DNA of 64,000 nt from Nocardioides sp. Root682 (lineage in GTDB: Bacteria > Actinomycetota > Actinomycetes > Propionibacteriales > Nocardioidaceae). Below, one piece after another: positions 8,094 through 17,090 of this stretch. The stretch is from positions 2,381,664 to 2,445,663 of the forward strand of contig NZ_LMHJ01000001.1 of the NCBI RefSeq assembly GCF_001427795.1, given 5' to 3'. The translations under genes were made by a program, and so were the position numbers. Numbering within the stretch: the stretch's first letter is position 1; every line of letters begins with the position of its first letter. The notes under the pieces are model-generated. The model saw only the letters and a program-made list of their open reading frames with translations, was not told the DNA's origin and ran no database searches.

Positions 8094-9359
8094 ATGTTGT
8101 GGCGGCTACCGCGCTGGGTGCGCGATCGGATCGAGCGCAATCTCGCGCGCCGCGACATCCTCTACCCGTGGTGGGTCCCGATGACCTGCTTCGTCGGGCA
8201 GACCCTCGCCGTGCTCCTCGCCCTCGCCCAGCGCGAAGCCCTGTGGCCGGTGCAGCCGATGACCGTCACCGTCGTGCTGGTGCTCATCTCACCGGTCGTG
8301 CACTTCGGCTTCGGCGGCTGGCTGCCCTGGTGGATCGACAGCGCGGCCACGATCGTGGCCGCAGCCGTGCTCATGGCGTCCCCCGTCGAGTCCGGCATCG
8401 ACCTCGCGCCAGCCCTGCTGGCGCTGATCGCCGCCGAGGCCGTCGCCCGCGACGGGCTGCGCCCGGGAGCCGCCGTCGCCACCGTCGCGACCGGCGTGAT
8501 CATCGCGACGGAGGTCACCGCTGACCTCGACAGCTACGGCGTCTACCTGCTGGAGGTGCTGCTCGGCTTCGTCGTCGGCGCCATGCTGTGGTGGCAGATG
8601 CGGGCGCTGGCCTCGGAACGCGAGGCCCGCACAGCCGCCTGGGCCCAGGCGACCACCGCCGAACGCGAGCGGATCGCCCGCGAGATCCACGACCTCGTCG
8701 CCCACTCGCTCAGCGTCTCGCTGCTGCAGGTCACCGGCGCTCGCCGCGCCCTCCGCGACGTCGCCGACGCGGCCGGCCCCGACGAGACCGCCGACGCCGT
8801 GGCCGAGGTCGACGCCGCCCTGGCCGACGCCGAGCAGGTCGGCCGCCGAGCGATGGCCGACATCCGCCGCACCGTCAGCGCGATGGCCGACGGCCCCAGC
8901 GACCGCAACGCCCTGCCCGGAGCCGCCGACATCGCCGCCCTCGTCGAGGAGGTGTCGGCCGCCGGCCTCCGGGTCGAGTACGACGAGCAGGGCGATCCGA
9001 GCACGCTGACGGCCGCCGCCGGGCTCGGCCTCTACCGGATCGCACAGGAGTCACTCGCCAACGTCGCCAAGCACGGCAGCGGCGTGGCCCAGATGTCGTT
9101 CCGGGTGACCGGTCCCGGTGCCGCCACCCTGCGGGTCCTCAACCCACTGCCGCCCGGCCGGACCCGTGCCGACGGGCTCGGCTCGGGCCTGGCCGGCATG
9201 CAGGCACGGGCGAGCCAGCTCGGGGCGACGCTGCACACCGGTGCCGCGGACGGCGGCTGGGAGGTCGTCGTACAACTGGGACCGGAGCGGAGCCCGCGTC
9301 GCGAGGCGTGGGTGGAGCTGCCGTGCGGGAAGACGATCGGAAAGGTGGCCCCGTCCTGA
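8094..9359 (+). CDS. Sensor histidine kinase, NarL/DesK type
   Basis: 421 aa. The first ~170 residues hold about five membrane helices. The HisKA_3 dimerisation/phosphoacceptor motif ERIAREIHDLVAHSLS (His in EIHD) is followed by an HATPase_c domain with an N-box (ESLANVAKHG) and a GLGSGLAGM glycine box. It overlaps its response regulator by 1 nt (TGATG). The input signal is unknown; the membrane-embedded sensor suggests envelope stress or lipid state. The two form a classical operon. Confidence 0.9.
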   Translation: MLWRLPRWVRDRIERNLARRDILYPWWVPMTCFVGQTLAVLLALAQREALWPVQPMTVTVVLVLISPVVHFGFGGWLPWWIDSAATIVAAAVLMASPVESGIDLAPALLALIAAEAVARDGLRPGAAVATVATGVIIATEVTADLDSYGVYLLEVLLGFVVGAMLWWQMRALASEREARTAAWAQATTAERERIAREIHDLVAHSLSVSLLQVTGARRALRDVADAAGPDETADAVAEVDAALADAEQVGRRAMADIRRTVSAMADGPSDRNALPGAADIAALVEEVSAAGLRVEYDEQGDPSTLTAAAGLGLYRIAQESLANVAKHGSGVAQMSFRVTGPGAATLRVLNPLPPGRTRADGLGSGLAGMQARASQLGATLHTGAADGGWEVVVQLGPERSPRREAWVELPCGKTIGKVAPS

Positions 9360-10099
9360 TGGAGCCCACGGTACGAGTGGTGCTGGTCGACGACCAGGAG
9401 CTGGTGCGGTCCGGCCTGCGCCGGATCCTGCGCCGGCGCGACGGGTTCGAGATCGTCGCCGAGTGCAGCGACGGGTCCGAGGTGCCTGCCACGCTCGACC
9501 GGCTCGTAGACGGCGCCGATCGCGGGGCCGATCGCGGGGCCGATCGCGGGGCCGATCGCGGGGCCGATCCCGGGGTGGACGTGATCGTCATGGACCTGCG
9601 GATGCGCACCGTCGACGGGATCACCGCCACCGGGGCCGTGGTGGCGCGCGGCGACGGTCCGCCGGTGCTCGTCCTGACGACCTTCGACGACGACGAGATG
9701 CTGTCCGGCGCGCTGCGGGCGGGTGCCGCGGGCTTCCTGCTCAAGGACTCCTCGGCGGACGACCTGATCCGCGCCGTACGCACTGTCGCCGAAGGCGGCA
9801 ACTGGCTCGACCCGTCGGTGACCGGCCGGGTGTTGCACCGGTTCCGGAGCATCGCGCCTCCCCCGGACAGGTCCGCCGCGAACGGAGCCGCCGACCAGCT
9901 CACGGTCCGCGAGCTCGAGGTGCTGCGCCGGATGGCGCTGGGACGCAGCAACGGCGAGATCGCCGGCGACCTGGTGATCTCGGAGCTGACCGTGAAGAGC
10001 CACATCGGCCGGATCTTCACCAAGCTGGGGCTGCGCGACCGGCCCGCGGCGATCGTCTACGCGTACGACCACGGACTGGTGCAGCCCACGCCCAGCTGA
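9359..10099 (+). CDS. NarL-family response regulator with expanded loop in the receiver
   Basis: 246 aa. Receiver domain with phosphoacceptor Asp in VIVMDLRM and conserved Lys in FLLKDSS; C-terminal LuxR-type helix-turn-helix (LTVRELEVLRRMALG...ISELTVKSHI). The family usually has ~210-225 residues; the excess is a GADRGADRGADRGADRGADP loop placed before the strand carrying the phospho-Asp. This loop is encoded by a 12-bp tandem repeat. It is the partner of the kinase immediately upstream. The target may be the palindrome at 8017-8036 (inference). Confidence 0.9.
   Translation: MEPTVRVVLVDDQELVRSGLRRILRRRDGFEIVAECSDGSEVPATLDRLVDGADRGADRGADRGADRGADPGVDVIVMDLRMRTVDGITATGAVVARGDGPPVLVLTTFDDDEMLSGALRAGAAGFLLKDSSADDLIRAVRTVAEGGNWLDPSVTGRVLHRFRSIAPPPDRSAANGAADQLTVRELEVLRRMALGRSNGEIAGDLVISELTVKSHIGRIFTKLGLRDRPAAIVYAYDHGLVQPTPS
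9515..9574 (+). repeat. 12-bp in-frame tandem repeat in a response-regulator gene
   Basis: Four perfect copies of GCCGATCGCGGG and a fifth with one change. Each unit encodes Ala-Asp-Arg-Gly. Because the unit is a multiple of three, copy number could change without breaking the frame. Confidence 0.95.
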
Positions 10100-10120
10100 C
10101 AGGCGGACCCGTCAGCTGGG
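10091..10120. terminator. Bidirectional terminator between convergent genes
   Basis: A perfect 10-nt inverted repeat (CCCAGCTGAC / GTCAGCTGGG, 10-nt loop) overlaps the regulator stop codon and precedes the end of the convergent flotillin gene. Confidence 0.7.
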
Positions 10121-10144
10121 CGACTGGACACCTCGGGCGTCGGG

Positions 10145-11668
10145 CTACTTGGCCGACTTGCCGGTCAGGGTCGCCCCCGTGTCACCCATGCCGCTCGCGG
10201 CCCGCTCGACCGAGCGATGGATGAGGGACTCCAGGTCCAGACCCGTCGTCGTCTTCAGCATCTGCAGGGTCTGGGTCACGTTGTCGGTGACCTGACGCGG
10301 CAGCGCGCCGGCTCCGTCGCTCGACAGGATCGTGAGCTGGTCGATCGCAGCGATGGGGGCCGCGACCTCCTTCGCGATCTGCGGGAGCACCTCGATCAGC
10401 ATCTGCAGGACGGCGGCGTCGTTGTAGTTGGCGAAGGCCTCGGCGCGCTTGTCCATCGCCTCCGCCTCGGCCTGACCGACCGCGAGGATGGCGGCCGCCT
10501 GGGCCTCGCCCTCCGCACGAGTGGCGTCGGCCTCGGCGATACGGCGACCCTTCTCGGCCTCGCCTCGCTTCACACCCTCGATCGCATCGGCCTCGGCGAG
10601 CGCGGACCGCCGGGCCTTCTCTGCCTCACCACTCAGCTTGGTCTCCTCGGCCTTGGCCTGCGCGGCGGCGATGGTCGACGCCTTGCGGGCGTCGGCGGCC
10701 GCGATCTCGGACGACCGGCGGGCCTCGGCCTCCTGCTCGACGCGGTACCGCTCGGCGTCGGCCGGCTTGCGCACCTTCGTCTCGAGCTGCCGCTCGGTCA
10801 GCGCGGCCTGCTGGACGGCCACCTTCTCCTGCTCCGCGAAGATCGCCTGGTCCCGGTCAGCCTGGGCCAGTGGGCCGGCCGCTGCTGCCTGGGCGGCGGC
10901 GGCGTCGGTCTCGGCCTTGATCTCGGCCTGCTTGAGGGCGAGCGTCCGCTGGGAGACGGCGATCTCCTGCTCCGCCGCGATCTGGGCCTGCTCGGCTGCC
11001 TGGCGGGCGTTGGCCTCGGCGATCCGGGCCGCCTGGCTGACCCGCGCGGCCTCGGGGCGACCGAGGTCGGCCAGGTAGCTGCCGTCGTCCGTGACGTCCT
11101 GGATCTGGAAGGCATCCAGGATCAGGCCCTGTCCGGTCAGCGAGCTCTCCGACTCGTCGGCCACGCGCTGCGCGAACGCCGCGCGGTCGCGGATGATCTG
11201 CTCGACGGTCAGGCCACCGACGATCGAGCGGAGCGCGCCGGCCAGCACCTCCTGGGTGAACGTCTCGATGTCGGCCTGCTGGCTGAGGAACCGCTGGGCA
11301 CCGAGCCGGATCTGGTCGGCGTTGCCCCCGACCTTGACGATCGCAACGCCGTCGAGGTTGAGCTTGATGCCCTGCCCCGAGACCGCGCCGCGGATCTGCA
11401 CCGAGATCCGGCGGCTGGACAGGTCCATCGTCGCGAGCTTCTGGACGAACGGGATGACGAAGACGCCGCCGCCGAGGACGACCTTCTGGCCGGACAGGTC
11501 GGTGCTCAGCTCGCCCGTCTCCGGGTTGATCACCGCCTTGCCCTTGCGGCCGGTGACGATGAACGCCTGGTTGGGTCCGGCCACCTTGTAGCGGCTCGTG
11601 ACGAGCAGGACGAGCAGGACCAGGAGGACGGCGATGCCAGCGATCGGCACCCAGACAGCGGGGTTCAT
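10145..11668 (-). CDS. Flotillin-like SPFH-domain protein
   Basis: 507 aa. One N-terminal membrane helix (residues ~5-25), an SPFH/band 7 domain to about residue 210, then a long Ala/Glu/Arg-rich coiled coil (about 220-420) with the flotillin-type repeated EAxA pattern, and a hydrophobic C-terminal portion. Flotillins form oligomers that organise membrane microdomains (family knowledge). The NfeD-like gene directly upstream, 44 nt away on the same strand, is the usual genomic partner, which supports the call. Confidence 0.9.
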   Translation of the reverse strand: MNPAVWVPIAGIAVLLVLLVLLVTSRYKVAGPNQAFIVTGRKGKAVINPETGELSTDLSGQKVVLGGGVFVIPFVQKLATMDLSSRRISVQIRGAVSGQGIKLNLDGVAIVKVGGNADQIRLGAQRFLSQQADIETFTQEVLAGALRSIVGGLTVEQIIRDRAAFAQRVADESESSLTGQGLILDAFQIQDVTDDGSYLADLGRPEAARVSQAARIAEANARQAAEQAQIAAEQEIAVSQRTLALKQAEIKAETDAAAAQAAAAGPLAQADRDQAIFAEQEKVAVQQAALTERQLETKVRKPADAERYRVEQEAEARRSSEIAAADARKASTIAAAQAKAEETKLSGEAEKARRSALAEADAIEGVKRGEAEKGRRIAEADATRAEGEAQAAAILAVGQAEAEAMDKRAEAFANYNDAAVLQMLIEVLPQIAKEVAAPIAAIDQLTILSSDGAGALPRQVTDNVTQTLQMLKTTTGLDLESLIHRSVERAASGMGDTGATLTGKSAK

Positions 11669-11712
11669 GGGTCGACTCTCAGTTCGTGGGTGGGTGGTGG
11701 ATCAGGGACGGT

Positions 11713-12210
11713 TCAGGGCTGCCAGACGGTCGTGACGCTGACCGCTGTCGGGGACAGGACGCCGGTGATGTGGACCTTGGTCCCGGCTTCGACCGGCAGG
11801 TTGGCGGACGCGTTGACCTGGAGGCTGTGGCCGCCCACGATCACCCGGATCACGCCGTACCCCTCGCTCGGGATCGCGGTGATCACCTGCGCGGTCTGGC
11901 CGACGCTGTCGCTGATCGAGACGGTCCCGTCGCTGGGACCGTCCTTGACCAGACGGGTCAGCCACCACGCGAACCAGGCGACCAGGACGCCGGAACCAGC
12001 CCCGATCGCGACAGCGACCGGCCAGGGCAGGCCGGCGCCGTCGGCGGCAGCGCCGCCGAAGCCGAAGGCCGACACGAAGCCGCCCACGACAGCGGTCGAG
12101 ATCCAGTCGGCCTCGAGGGCGTCGAGCGCTCCGTCGAGGAGGTCGGCGACCAGCAGCGAGAGAGCAAGGATCACCAGGCCGGCGAGGCCAAGGACGAGGA
12201 AGACGGTCAC
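11713..12210 (-). CDS. NfeD-like membrane protein
   Basis: 165 aa from a GTG at 12210 with AGGAG upstream; the longer reading starting at 12342 would overlap the divergent regulator's promoter. It has three to four hydrophobic segments in the first ~100 residues and a C-terminal OB-fold-like beta domain (VGQTAQVITAIPSEGYGVIRV), as in short NfeD proteins. It is the first gene of an operon with the flotillin and probably assists its assembly. The operon is divergent from the TetR gene at 12345. Confidence 0.75.
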   Translation of the reverse strand: MTVFLVLGLAGLVILALSLLVADLLDGALDALEADWISTAVVGGFVSAFGFGGAAADGAGLPWPVAVAIGAGSGVLVAWFAWWLTRLVKDGPSDGTVSISDSVGQTAQVITAIPSEGYGVIRVIVGGHSLQVNASANLPVEAGTKVHITGVLSPTAVSVTTVWQP

Positions 12211-12308
12211 GAACGCTCCTGAACGGGGCCGAGGTACGTCGCGGCCGGTGTCCAACGATCGTATCCAGTCGCACCTCGCGGCAAACGGCGTGATCGCCCT
12301 CACAAATC

Positions 12309-12334
12309 TTGCACTCGCGCTCCCAAGGGTGCAA
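12309..12334. promoter_or_regulatory. Operator-like inverted repeat before the tetR/mmpL operon
   Basis: TTGCAC (12309-12314) and GTGCAA (12329-12334) form an inverted repeat ending 10 nt before the TetR start; TGCACTC recurs at 12338-12344. The position fits autoregulation. Confidence 0.5.
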
Positions 12335-12344
12335 AGATGCACTC

Positions 12345-12932
12345 ATGGAGCAACTGTGCAACCGGCGTGAGACGAAGCGGACCCAGACCGCGCTCCGTCT
12401 CCAGCAGTGCGCGGTCCAGCTCACCATCGACCGCGGCTTCGACGGCTGGACCATCGATGACCTGGCCGCGGCTGCTGATGTCTCCCGCCGGACGGTGTTC
12501 AACTACTTCGACGGCAAGGCGGACGTCGTCCTCGGGCCGGTCGTGGAGCTCGATCCGGAACGGGTCGCGGTGTTCGTCGCCGGTGGCCCGTCCGGGAACC
12601 TGCTGGCCGACGTCCTCGCGCTGGCGGCCGACCTGATCGAGGAGCACACCAGCGACCAGGACATGATCGCCACCGGACGCAACGCAGTCCTCGGCGATGC
12701 GCGGCTGATCGGCCTGGCACACCAGCGCTTCGAGGACATCACGGCGACGTTCGTCGAGCTGGTCCGCGAACGCGACGGCGACGCCTACAGCCCGGACCGC
12801 GCCCGGCTGCTGAGCCGGCTCGTGGTCACCCTGTTCGACAACGCCGCCGAGCGGTCGGTGGCCGACCCGGGCCGTCCGTTCTCCGAGCACTTCGACGCCG
12901 CGATCCGTGACGCCCGCGACGTCCTCGCCTGA
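12345..12932 (+). CDS. TetR-family regulator of adjacent MMPL exporter
   Basis: 195 aa from the ATG at 12345. The N-terminal helix-turn-helix (IDDLAAAADVSRRTVFNYFDGKADVVLG) is the AcrR type; the rest is an all-helical ligand domain. It lies 78 bp upstream of an MMPL exporter on the same strand, the usual arrangement of a repressor controlling an efflux pump. The inverted repeat immediately upstream is its likely operator. Confidence 0.85.
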   Translation: MEQLCNRRETKRTQTALRLQQCAVQLTIDRGFDGWTIDDLAAAADVSRRTVFNYFDGKADVVLGPVVELDPERVAVFVAGGPSGNLLADVLALAADLIEEHTSDQDMIATGRNAVLGDARLIGLAHQRFEDITATFVELVRERDGDAYSPDRARLLSRLVVTLFDNAAERSVADPGRPFSEHFDAAIRDARDVLA

Positions 12933-13010
12933 CCCTTCCCCACCTCTTCCCCCACCATCGGCCCTGTGCGGGCGAACCCTGCACACCCACCACTCACAGG
13001 AGACCTCACC

Positions 13011-15302
13011 ATGGCCCGCCTGCTCTATCGACTCGGCTCGACCGCCTACCGGCGGTGGCCCTTCTTCATCGCCGGCTGGCTGCTGCTCGCCGTCGCCGTC
13101 GGCGGCGTCGCTGCCGCGTACTCCAAGCCGATGGTGGACTCGTTCTCCATCCCCGGCATCCCGTCGGAGAAGGCCGCCGACATCCAGCAGGAGCTGTTCC
13201 CCGACGCCGAGGACGCGTTCGACTCCGTCCCCGTCAGCATCGTCGTGGCCGCGCCGGAGGGCCACACGTTGGCGGAGCCGGAGTACCAGGCCGCTGTCCA
13301 GCACCTGATCGACGAGGTGCCGACGCTGCCCCAGACCGCCGACGAGAACCCGCAGCTCGTCGCGCCCGCTGCCGCTCCGGACGGAGCCTCACCTGCTGCG
13401 GCCACGCTGTCCGACGACGGCCGGATCGGCATCCTCGGCTTCGAGTGGGACGTCGACGGTCCCTCCGACCTCAAGGCCGCCTCGATCGAGGACCTCAAGG
13501 ACCTGCTCGCCGACACCGCGGACCAGTACGGCCTCACCGTCGAGGCCAACGGCGCCGGCACGGCCGCGATGGAGCCGCCGGGCGGCAGTGCCGAGCTCAT
13601 CGGTCTCGGCATCGCGCTGATCGTCCTCGTCCTGACCTTCGGCTCGCTGCTCGCCGCGGGCATGCCGCTGCTCAACGCCGTCTTCGGCGTGGGGCTCGGG
13701 ATGACCGGCATCACCGCGATGACCGCCTTCATGGACATCGGATCCAGCACGCCGATGCTGGCCACGATGATCGGCCTCGCCGTCGGCATCGACTACACGC
13801 TCTTCATCCTCGCCCGCTACCGCAACGAGCTGCACCACACCGACGACAGGCCCCACGCCGCCGGGATCGCCGTCGGTACGGCGGGTTCCGCGGTCGTCTT
13901 CGCCGGACTCACGGTCCTGATCGCGCTGTCGGCCCTGGCCGTCGTACGGATTCCGTTCCTGACGGCCATGGGCCTGGCTGCTGCCGCGACCGTGCTGGTC
14001 GCCGTGCTCGTGGCCCTGACGTTGCTGCCGGCGCTGCTCGGCCTGACCAAGTCGTGGGCGTTCCGCGGACAGGTGCGCAAGTACCGCCCCCGCCGTGACG
14101 AGCACGGCCGGGTCCACAACAACGGTGTCCGCTGGGCGAAGCTGCTCGCGAAGGCGCCGGTGGCCTGGGCCCTGGCCGCCGTGGTGCTGCTCGGCGCGCT
14201 CGCCGTACCGATCACGCAGATGTACCTCGCCTTCCCGACCGACAGCACCGCCGCCAGCGACACCACGCAGCGCAAGGCCGCGGACCTCAAGACCGAGGCC
14301 TTCGGTCCCGGCCGCGAAGGTCCGATGACGCTGGTCGTCGACGGTGCCGACATCGCCGACGACGCCGCCCGCAGCGACGCCTTCGAGACGGTCCGCGCCT
14401 GGGCTGCACAGCAGGAAGACGTCGAGTACGCCGACCTGCTGTTCACCAACGCGCCCTTCGCCGAGGACGGCACCCAGGAGGGCACCGGAACCGGCGCGAT
14501 CATCAACATCACGCCGTCCTCCGGCCCCGACGACCCGAAGACGCTCGACCTGCTCGAAGCCCTGCGCGACGGACAGGGCGCCATCGAGGCGCAGACCGAC
14601 ACGGTCATCGGCGTCACCGGGCTCACCGCCATCACCACCGACGTGTCGGACCGCCTCAACGGCGCGCTGCCGATCTACCTCGCGGTGGTCATCGGACTGG
14701 CGTTCATCCTGCTGGTACTGGTGTTCCGCTCGATCCTGATCCCGCTGACCGCCACCCTGGGCTTCCTGCTCTCGGTGCTGGCCACGCTGGGCGCGACGGT
14801 CGCGATCTTCCAGGAGGGCGCCTTCGGGATCTTCGAGGGACAGCCGATCGTCAGCTTCATGCCGGTGTTCCTGATCGGCGTCGTGTTCGGGCTCGCGATG
14901 GACTACCAGGTCTTCCTGGTCACCCGGATGCGCGAGGCCCACGTCCACGGCCTGCCGATGCACGAGGCCGTCATCGACGGGTTCCGCAACAGCGCCCGCG
15001 TCGTCGTCGCGGCCGCGTCCATCATGATCGCGGTGTTCTCCGGCTTCATCCTCGAGGACGACGCCGTCGTGAAGTCGATGGGCTTCGCCCTCGCCGCCTC
15101 GATCATCTTCGACGCGTTCATCGTGCGGATGGTGCTGATCCCGTCGGTCCTCTACCTGCTCGGCGAGAAGGCCTGGTGGCTGCCCGCCTGGCTCGACCGG
15201 ATCCTGCCGAACGTCGACATCGAGGGTGAGTCCCTCGAGCGCGACTCGGCACCCGTGGCCGTCGACCAGGGCGACGAGGACCGGGAGCTGGTCAGCGTCT
15301 GA
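13011..15302 (+). CDS. MMPL/RND-family exporter
   Basis: 763 aa, start at the ATG with AGGAGACC 6-8 nt upstream. Two homologous halves of about six membrane helices each, with extracellular loops after the first helix of each half; conserved segments include GLAVGIDYTLFILARYRNE and GLAMDYQVFLVTRMRE, whose intramembrane Asp-Tyr pairs carry protons in MmpL proteins. It belongs with YdfJ-like actinobacterial MMPL transporters that export lipids or drugs by proton motive force. Controlled by the TetR gene upstream (inference). Confidence 0.92.
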   Translation: MARLLYRLGSTAYRRWPFFIAGWLLLAVAVGGVAAAYSKPMVDSFSIPGIPSEKAADIQQELFPDAEDAFDSVPVSIVVAAPEGHTLAEPEYQAAVQHLIDEVPTLPQTADENPQLVAPAAAPDGASPAAATLSDDGRIGILGFEWDVDGPSDLKAASIEDLKDLLADTADQYGLTVEANGAGTAAMEPPGGSAELIGLGIALIVLVLTFGSLLAAGMPLLNAVFGVGLGMTGITAMTAFMDIGSSTPMLATMIGLAVGIDYTLFILARYRNELHHTDDRPHAAGIAVGTAGSAVVFAGLTVLIALSALAVVRIPFLTAMGLAAAATVLVAVLVALTLLPALLGLTKSWAFRGQVRKYRPRRDEHGRVHNNGVRWAKLLAKAPVAWALAAVVLLGALAVPITQMYLAFPTDSTAASDTTQRKAADLKTEAFGPGREGPMTLVVDGADIADDAARSDAFETVRAWAAQQEDVEYADLLFTNAPFAEDGTQEGTGTGAIINITPSSGPDDPKTLDLLEALRDGQGAIEAQTDTVIGVTGLTAITTDVSDRLNGALPIYLAVVIGLAFILLVLVFRSILIPLTATLGFLLSVLATLGATVAIFQEGAFGIFEGQPIVSFMPVFLIGVVFGLAMDYQVFLVTRMREAHVHGLPMHEAVIDGFRNSARVVVAAASIMIAVFSGFILEDDAVVKSMGFALAASIIFDAFIVRMVLIPSVLYLLGEKAWWLPAWLDRILPNVDIEGESLERDSAPVAVDQGDEDRELVSV

Positions 15303-15308
15303 TTCGCC

Positions 15309-15374
15309 GAGTTGGGGTTTGTCACCGCCGAGTTGTGGGTTCGCTCCGGCTCACCCGGTGACAAACCCCAACTC
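15309..15374. terminator. Long inverted repeat between convergent genes
   Basis: An 18-nt perfect inverted repeat (15309-15326 / 15357-15374, about 30-nt loop) lies just past the MMPL stop. A third, partial copy of the right arm (GGTGACAAACCCCAA) follows at 15378-15392. It could terminate both convergent genes, but the three-copy organisation looks more like a dispersed intergenic repeat. Confidence 0.65.
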
Positions 15375-15399
15375 GAGGGTGACAAACCCCAAGTCGCGA

Positions 15400-15879
15400 T
15401 CAGGCGAGCGCCTTCTCGATGTCGCCGGCGATCTTCTCGGGCTTGGTGGTCGGTGCGTAGCGGTCGATGACCTGGCCGTCCTTGCCGACGAGGAACTTGG
15501 TGAAGTTCCACTTGATGCTGCCGCCGATCAGGCCGCCCTTCTGGGACTTCAGCCACTGGTAGACCGGGTGGGTCTCGTCGCCGTTGACGTCGATCTTCGA
15601 GAACATCGGGAACGTGACGCCGTAGTTCTTCTGGCAGAAGCCGGCGATGTCGTCGTCGTTGTCGAGCTCCTGGTTGGCGAACTGGTCGCACGGGAAGCCG
15701 AGGACGGTGAACTCGCGGTCCCCGAACTTGTCGTAGAGCTCCTGCAGGCCCTCGAACTGCGGCGTGAGGCCGCACTTGGAGGCGGTGTTGACGACGAGCA
15801 CCACCGTGCCGTCGTACGACGACAGCTCGATCGGCTTGCCGTCGATCGCGGTGGCGGAGAAGTCGTGAAGGCTGGTCAT
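15400..15879 (-). CDS. Glutathione peroxidase-family thiol peroxidase
   Basis: 159 aa, full length. The active-site motif NTASKCGLTPQ carries Cys in place of selenocysteine; the GPx motifs FPCDQF and WNFTKFLV are present. Since actinobacteria lack glutathione, such Cys enzymes usually use thioredoxin to reduce peroxides (family knowledge). It is probably cytoplasmic, and may share a transcript with the downstream genes only if the terminator fails; the upstream gene at 15893 is 13 nt away on the same strand. Confidence 0.93.
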   Translation of the reverse strand: MTSLHDFSATAIDGKPIELSSYDGTVVLVVNTASKCGLTPQFEGLQELYDKFGDREFTVLGFPCDQFANQELDNDDDIAGFCQKNYGVTFPMFSKIDVNGDETHPVYQWLKSQKGGLIGGSIKWNFTKFLVGKDGQVIDRYAPTTKPEKIAGDIEKALA

Positions 15880-15892
15880 GGCGCCCAGTCTG

Positions 15893-16300
15893 TCACCGGG
15901 TGCGAAGCGCCCGTGCCTGGAGCAGCGCGAGGTCGGCGACGACCAGGGCCTGCAGGACGACCCAGACGCGGCCGGCGCCCTCGAGTCCGCCCATCGCCGT
16001 GAGGGCGACCTCGATCGAGGCGATCACCCAGACCACGTTGCCGGCGACGACCGCCCAGCCCAGGCGCGGCGACATCGCGCTGCGCGCGTAGGCGCCGACC
16101 ACGACGGCGTAGCCGAGGAGGAAAGCGCCCACCCAGCGGTGAGCGGCCACGTCCGCGCCGACCAGGTCGGCCAGCGGTACGGCGGCCGCGAGGTGCGCGA
16201 CGCCGACGACCGCCGACACGACGGCGTCGGCGGCGAACCAGAAACGCCGCGGGGCGGTCGTGCGGGGAGCGGTGGTGCGGGGAGCGGTGGTGACGGTCAT
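15893..16300 (-). CDS. Four-helix membrane protein of unknown function
   Basis: 135 aa from the ATG at 16300 (GAGGAG 8 nt upstream); a start at 16324 is possible. A short Thr/Ala/Pro/Arg repeat at the N-terminus (TAPRTTAPRTTAPRR) precedes four predicted membrane helices. It is followed 13 nt later by the peroxidase gene on the same strand, so they may be co-transcribed. No family assigned. Confidence 0.65.
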   Translation of the reverse strand: MTVTTAPRTTAPRTTAPRRFWFAADAVVSAVVGVAHLAAAVPLADLVGADVAAHRWVGAFLLGYAVVVGAYARSAMSPRLGWAVVAGNVVWVIASIEVALTAMGGLEGAGRVWVVLQALVVADLALLQARALRTR

Positions 16301-16393
16301 GGCTGTCCTCCTCGGTCCGGTCACCCCGGTTGTGGCGACCTCGGTGCCATGACTCTCACCCGGCGGACGGTCCCCTGACGATGACGTCAGAGG

Positions 16394-17014
16394 TCATGCG
16401 GGCTCGGCAGTGGTGGGACCGGAGGGCGTGATCCCGGGCCACGGCGTGCCCCAGCGGTCGCCGTACGCGGTCTCCTCGAGGGGGCGCCGGGACCGGACCT
16501 TGTGCTCGCGCTCGGCATCGCGTTCGCTGACCTCCGCCGGGTTGCCGCGCACGCCGACGGCGATGCCCGCGACGACCCGCGCGTGGGCTGGCACGCCGAG
16601 CGCCTGCCCAACCGCGTCGTGGTCGAATCCCGCGAACTGGTGGGCTTCCAGGCCCATCGCCCGCGCCTGCAGGGTGAGGTGGGCGGAGGCCTGGCCCAGG
16701 TCGTGCAGGGGGTACGTCGGGTCGCCCGGCCCGTCATCGTCGGGCTCGACGACAGCGACCGAGATGAAGACGACCGATGCCCGCGGCACCCAGCCGGAGT
16801 TGCCACGGCTCAGGTGCGGGACCAGCACGTCGTGGGTCTCGTTGCCACGGACGGCGACCAGGTAGCGCCACGGCTGCCGGTTGCCGCTGCTCGGCGCCCA
16901 CTGGGCCGCCTCGAGCAGCCGGCTGATCTCGACGTCGCTCAGCTCGTGGCTGGCATCGAAGACGCTCGGACTCCAGCGGGAGCGCAGCGGCTCCACGATG
17001 TCGACGGGGTTCAT
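16394..17014 (-). CDS. Nitroreductase-family FMN oxidoreductase
   Basis: 206 aa from the ATG at 17014. Family motifs: an N-terminal RSRWSPSVFD (FMN phosphate contacts), AAQWAPSSGNRQPWRYLV, and a C-terminal GDRWGTPWP. It should be an FMN-dependent NAD(P)H oxidoreductase of nitro compounds or quinones. The substrate is not deducible. It is a stand-alone gene flanked by an intergenic repeat at its 5' side. Confidence 0.87.
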   Translation of the reverse strand: MNPVDIVEPLRSRWSPSVFDASHELSDVEISRLLEAAQWAPSSGNRQPWRYLVAVRGNETHDVLVPHLSRGNSGWVPRASVVFISVAVVEPDDDGPGDPTYPLHDLGQASAHLTLQARAMGLEAHQFAGFDHDAVGQALGVPAHARVVAGIAVGVRGNPAEVSERDAEREHKVRSRRPLEETAYGDRWGTPWPGITPSGPTTAEPA

Positions 17015-17026
17015 GGGGTGAGTATC

Positions 17027-17066
17027 GCGGGGTCTCGAGACGGTTGCTGCGCAACCTCCTCGACCA
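17027..17066. repeat. Dispersed intergenic repeat, copy 2
   Basis: Identical over 40 nt to 12-51 and in the same orientation, between the nitroreductase start and the transglycosylase stop. Confidence 0.75.
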
Positions 17067-17090
17067 GCGGTGGTCGGTGTCGGGTCCAGG

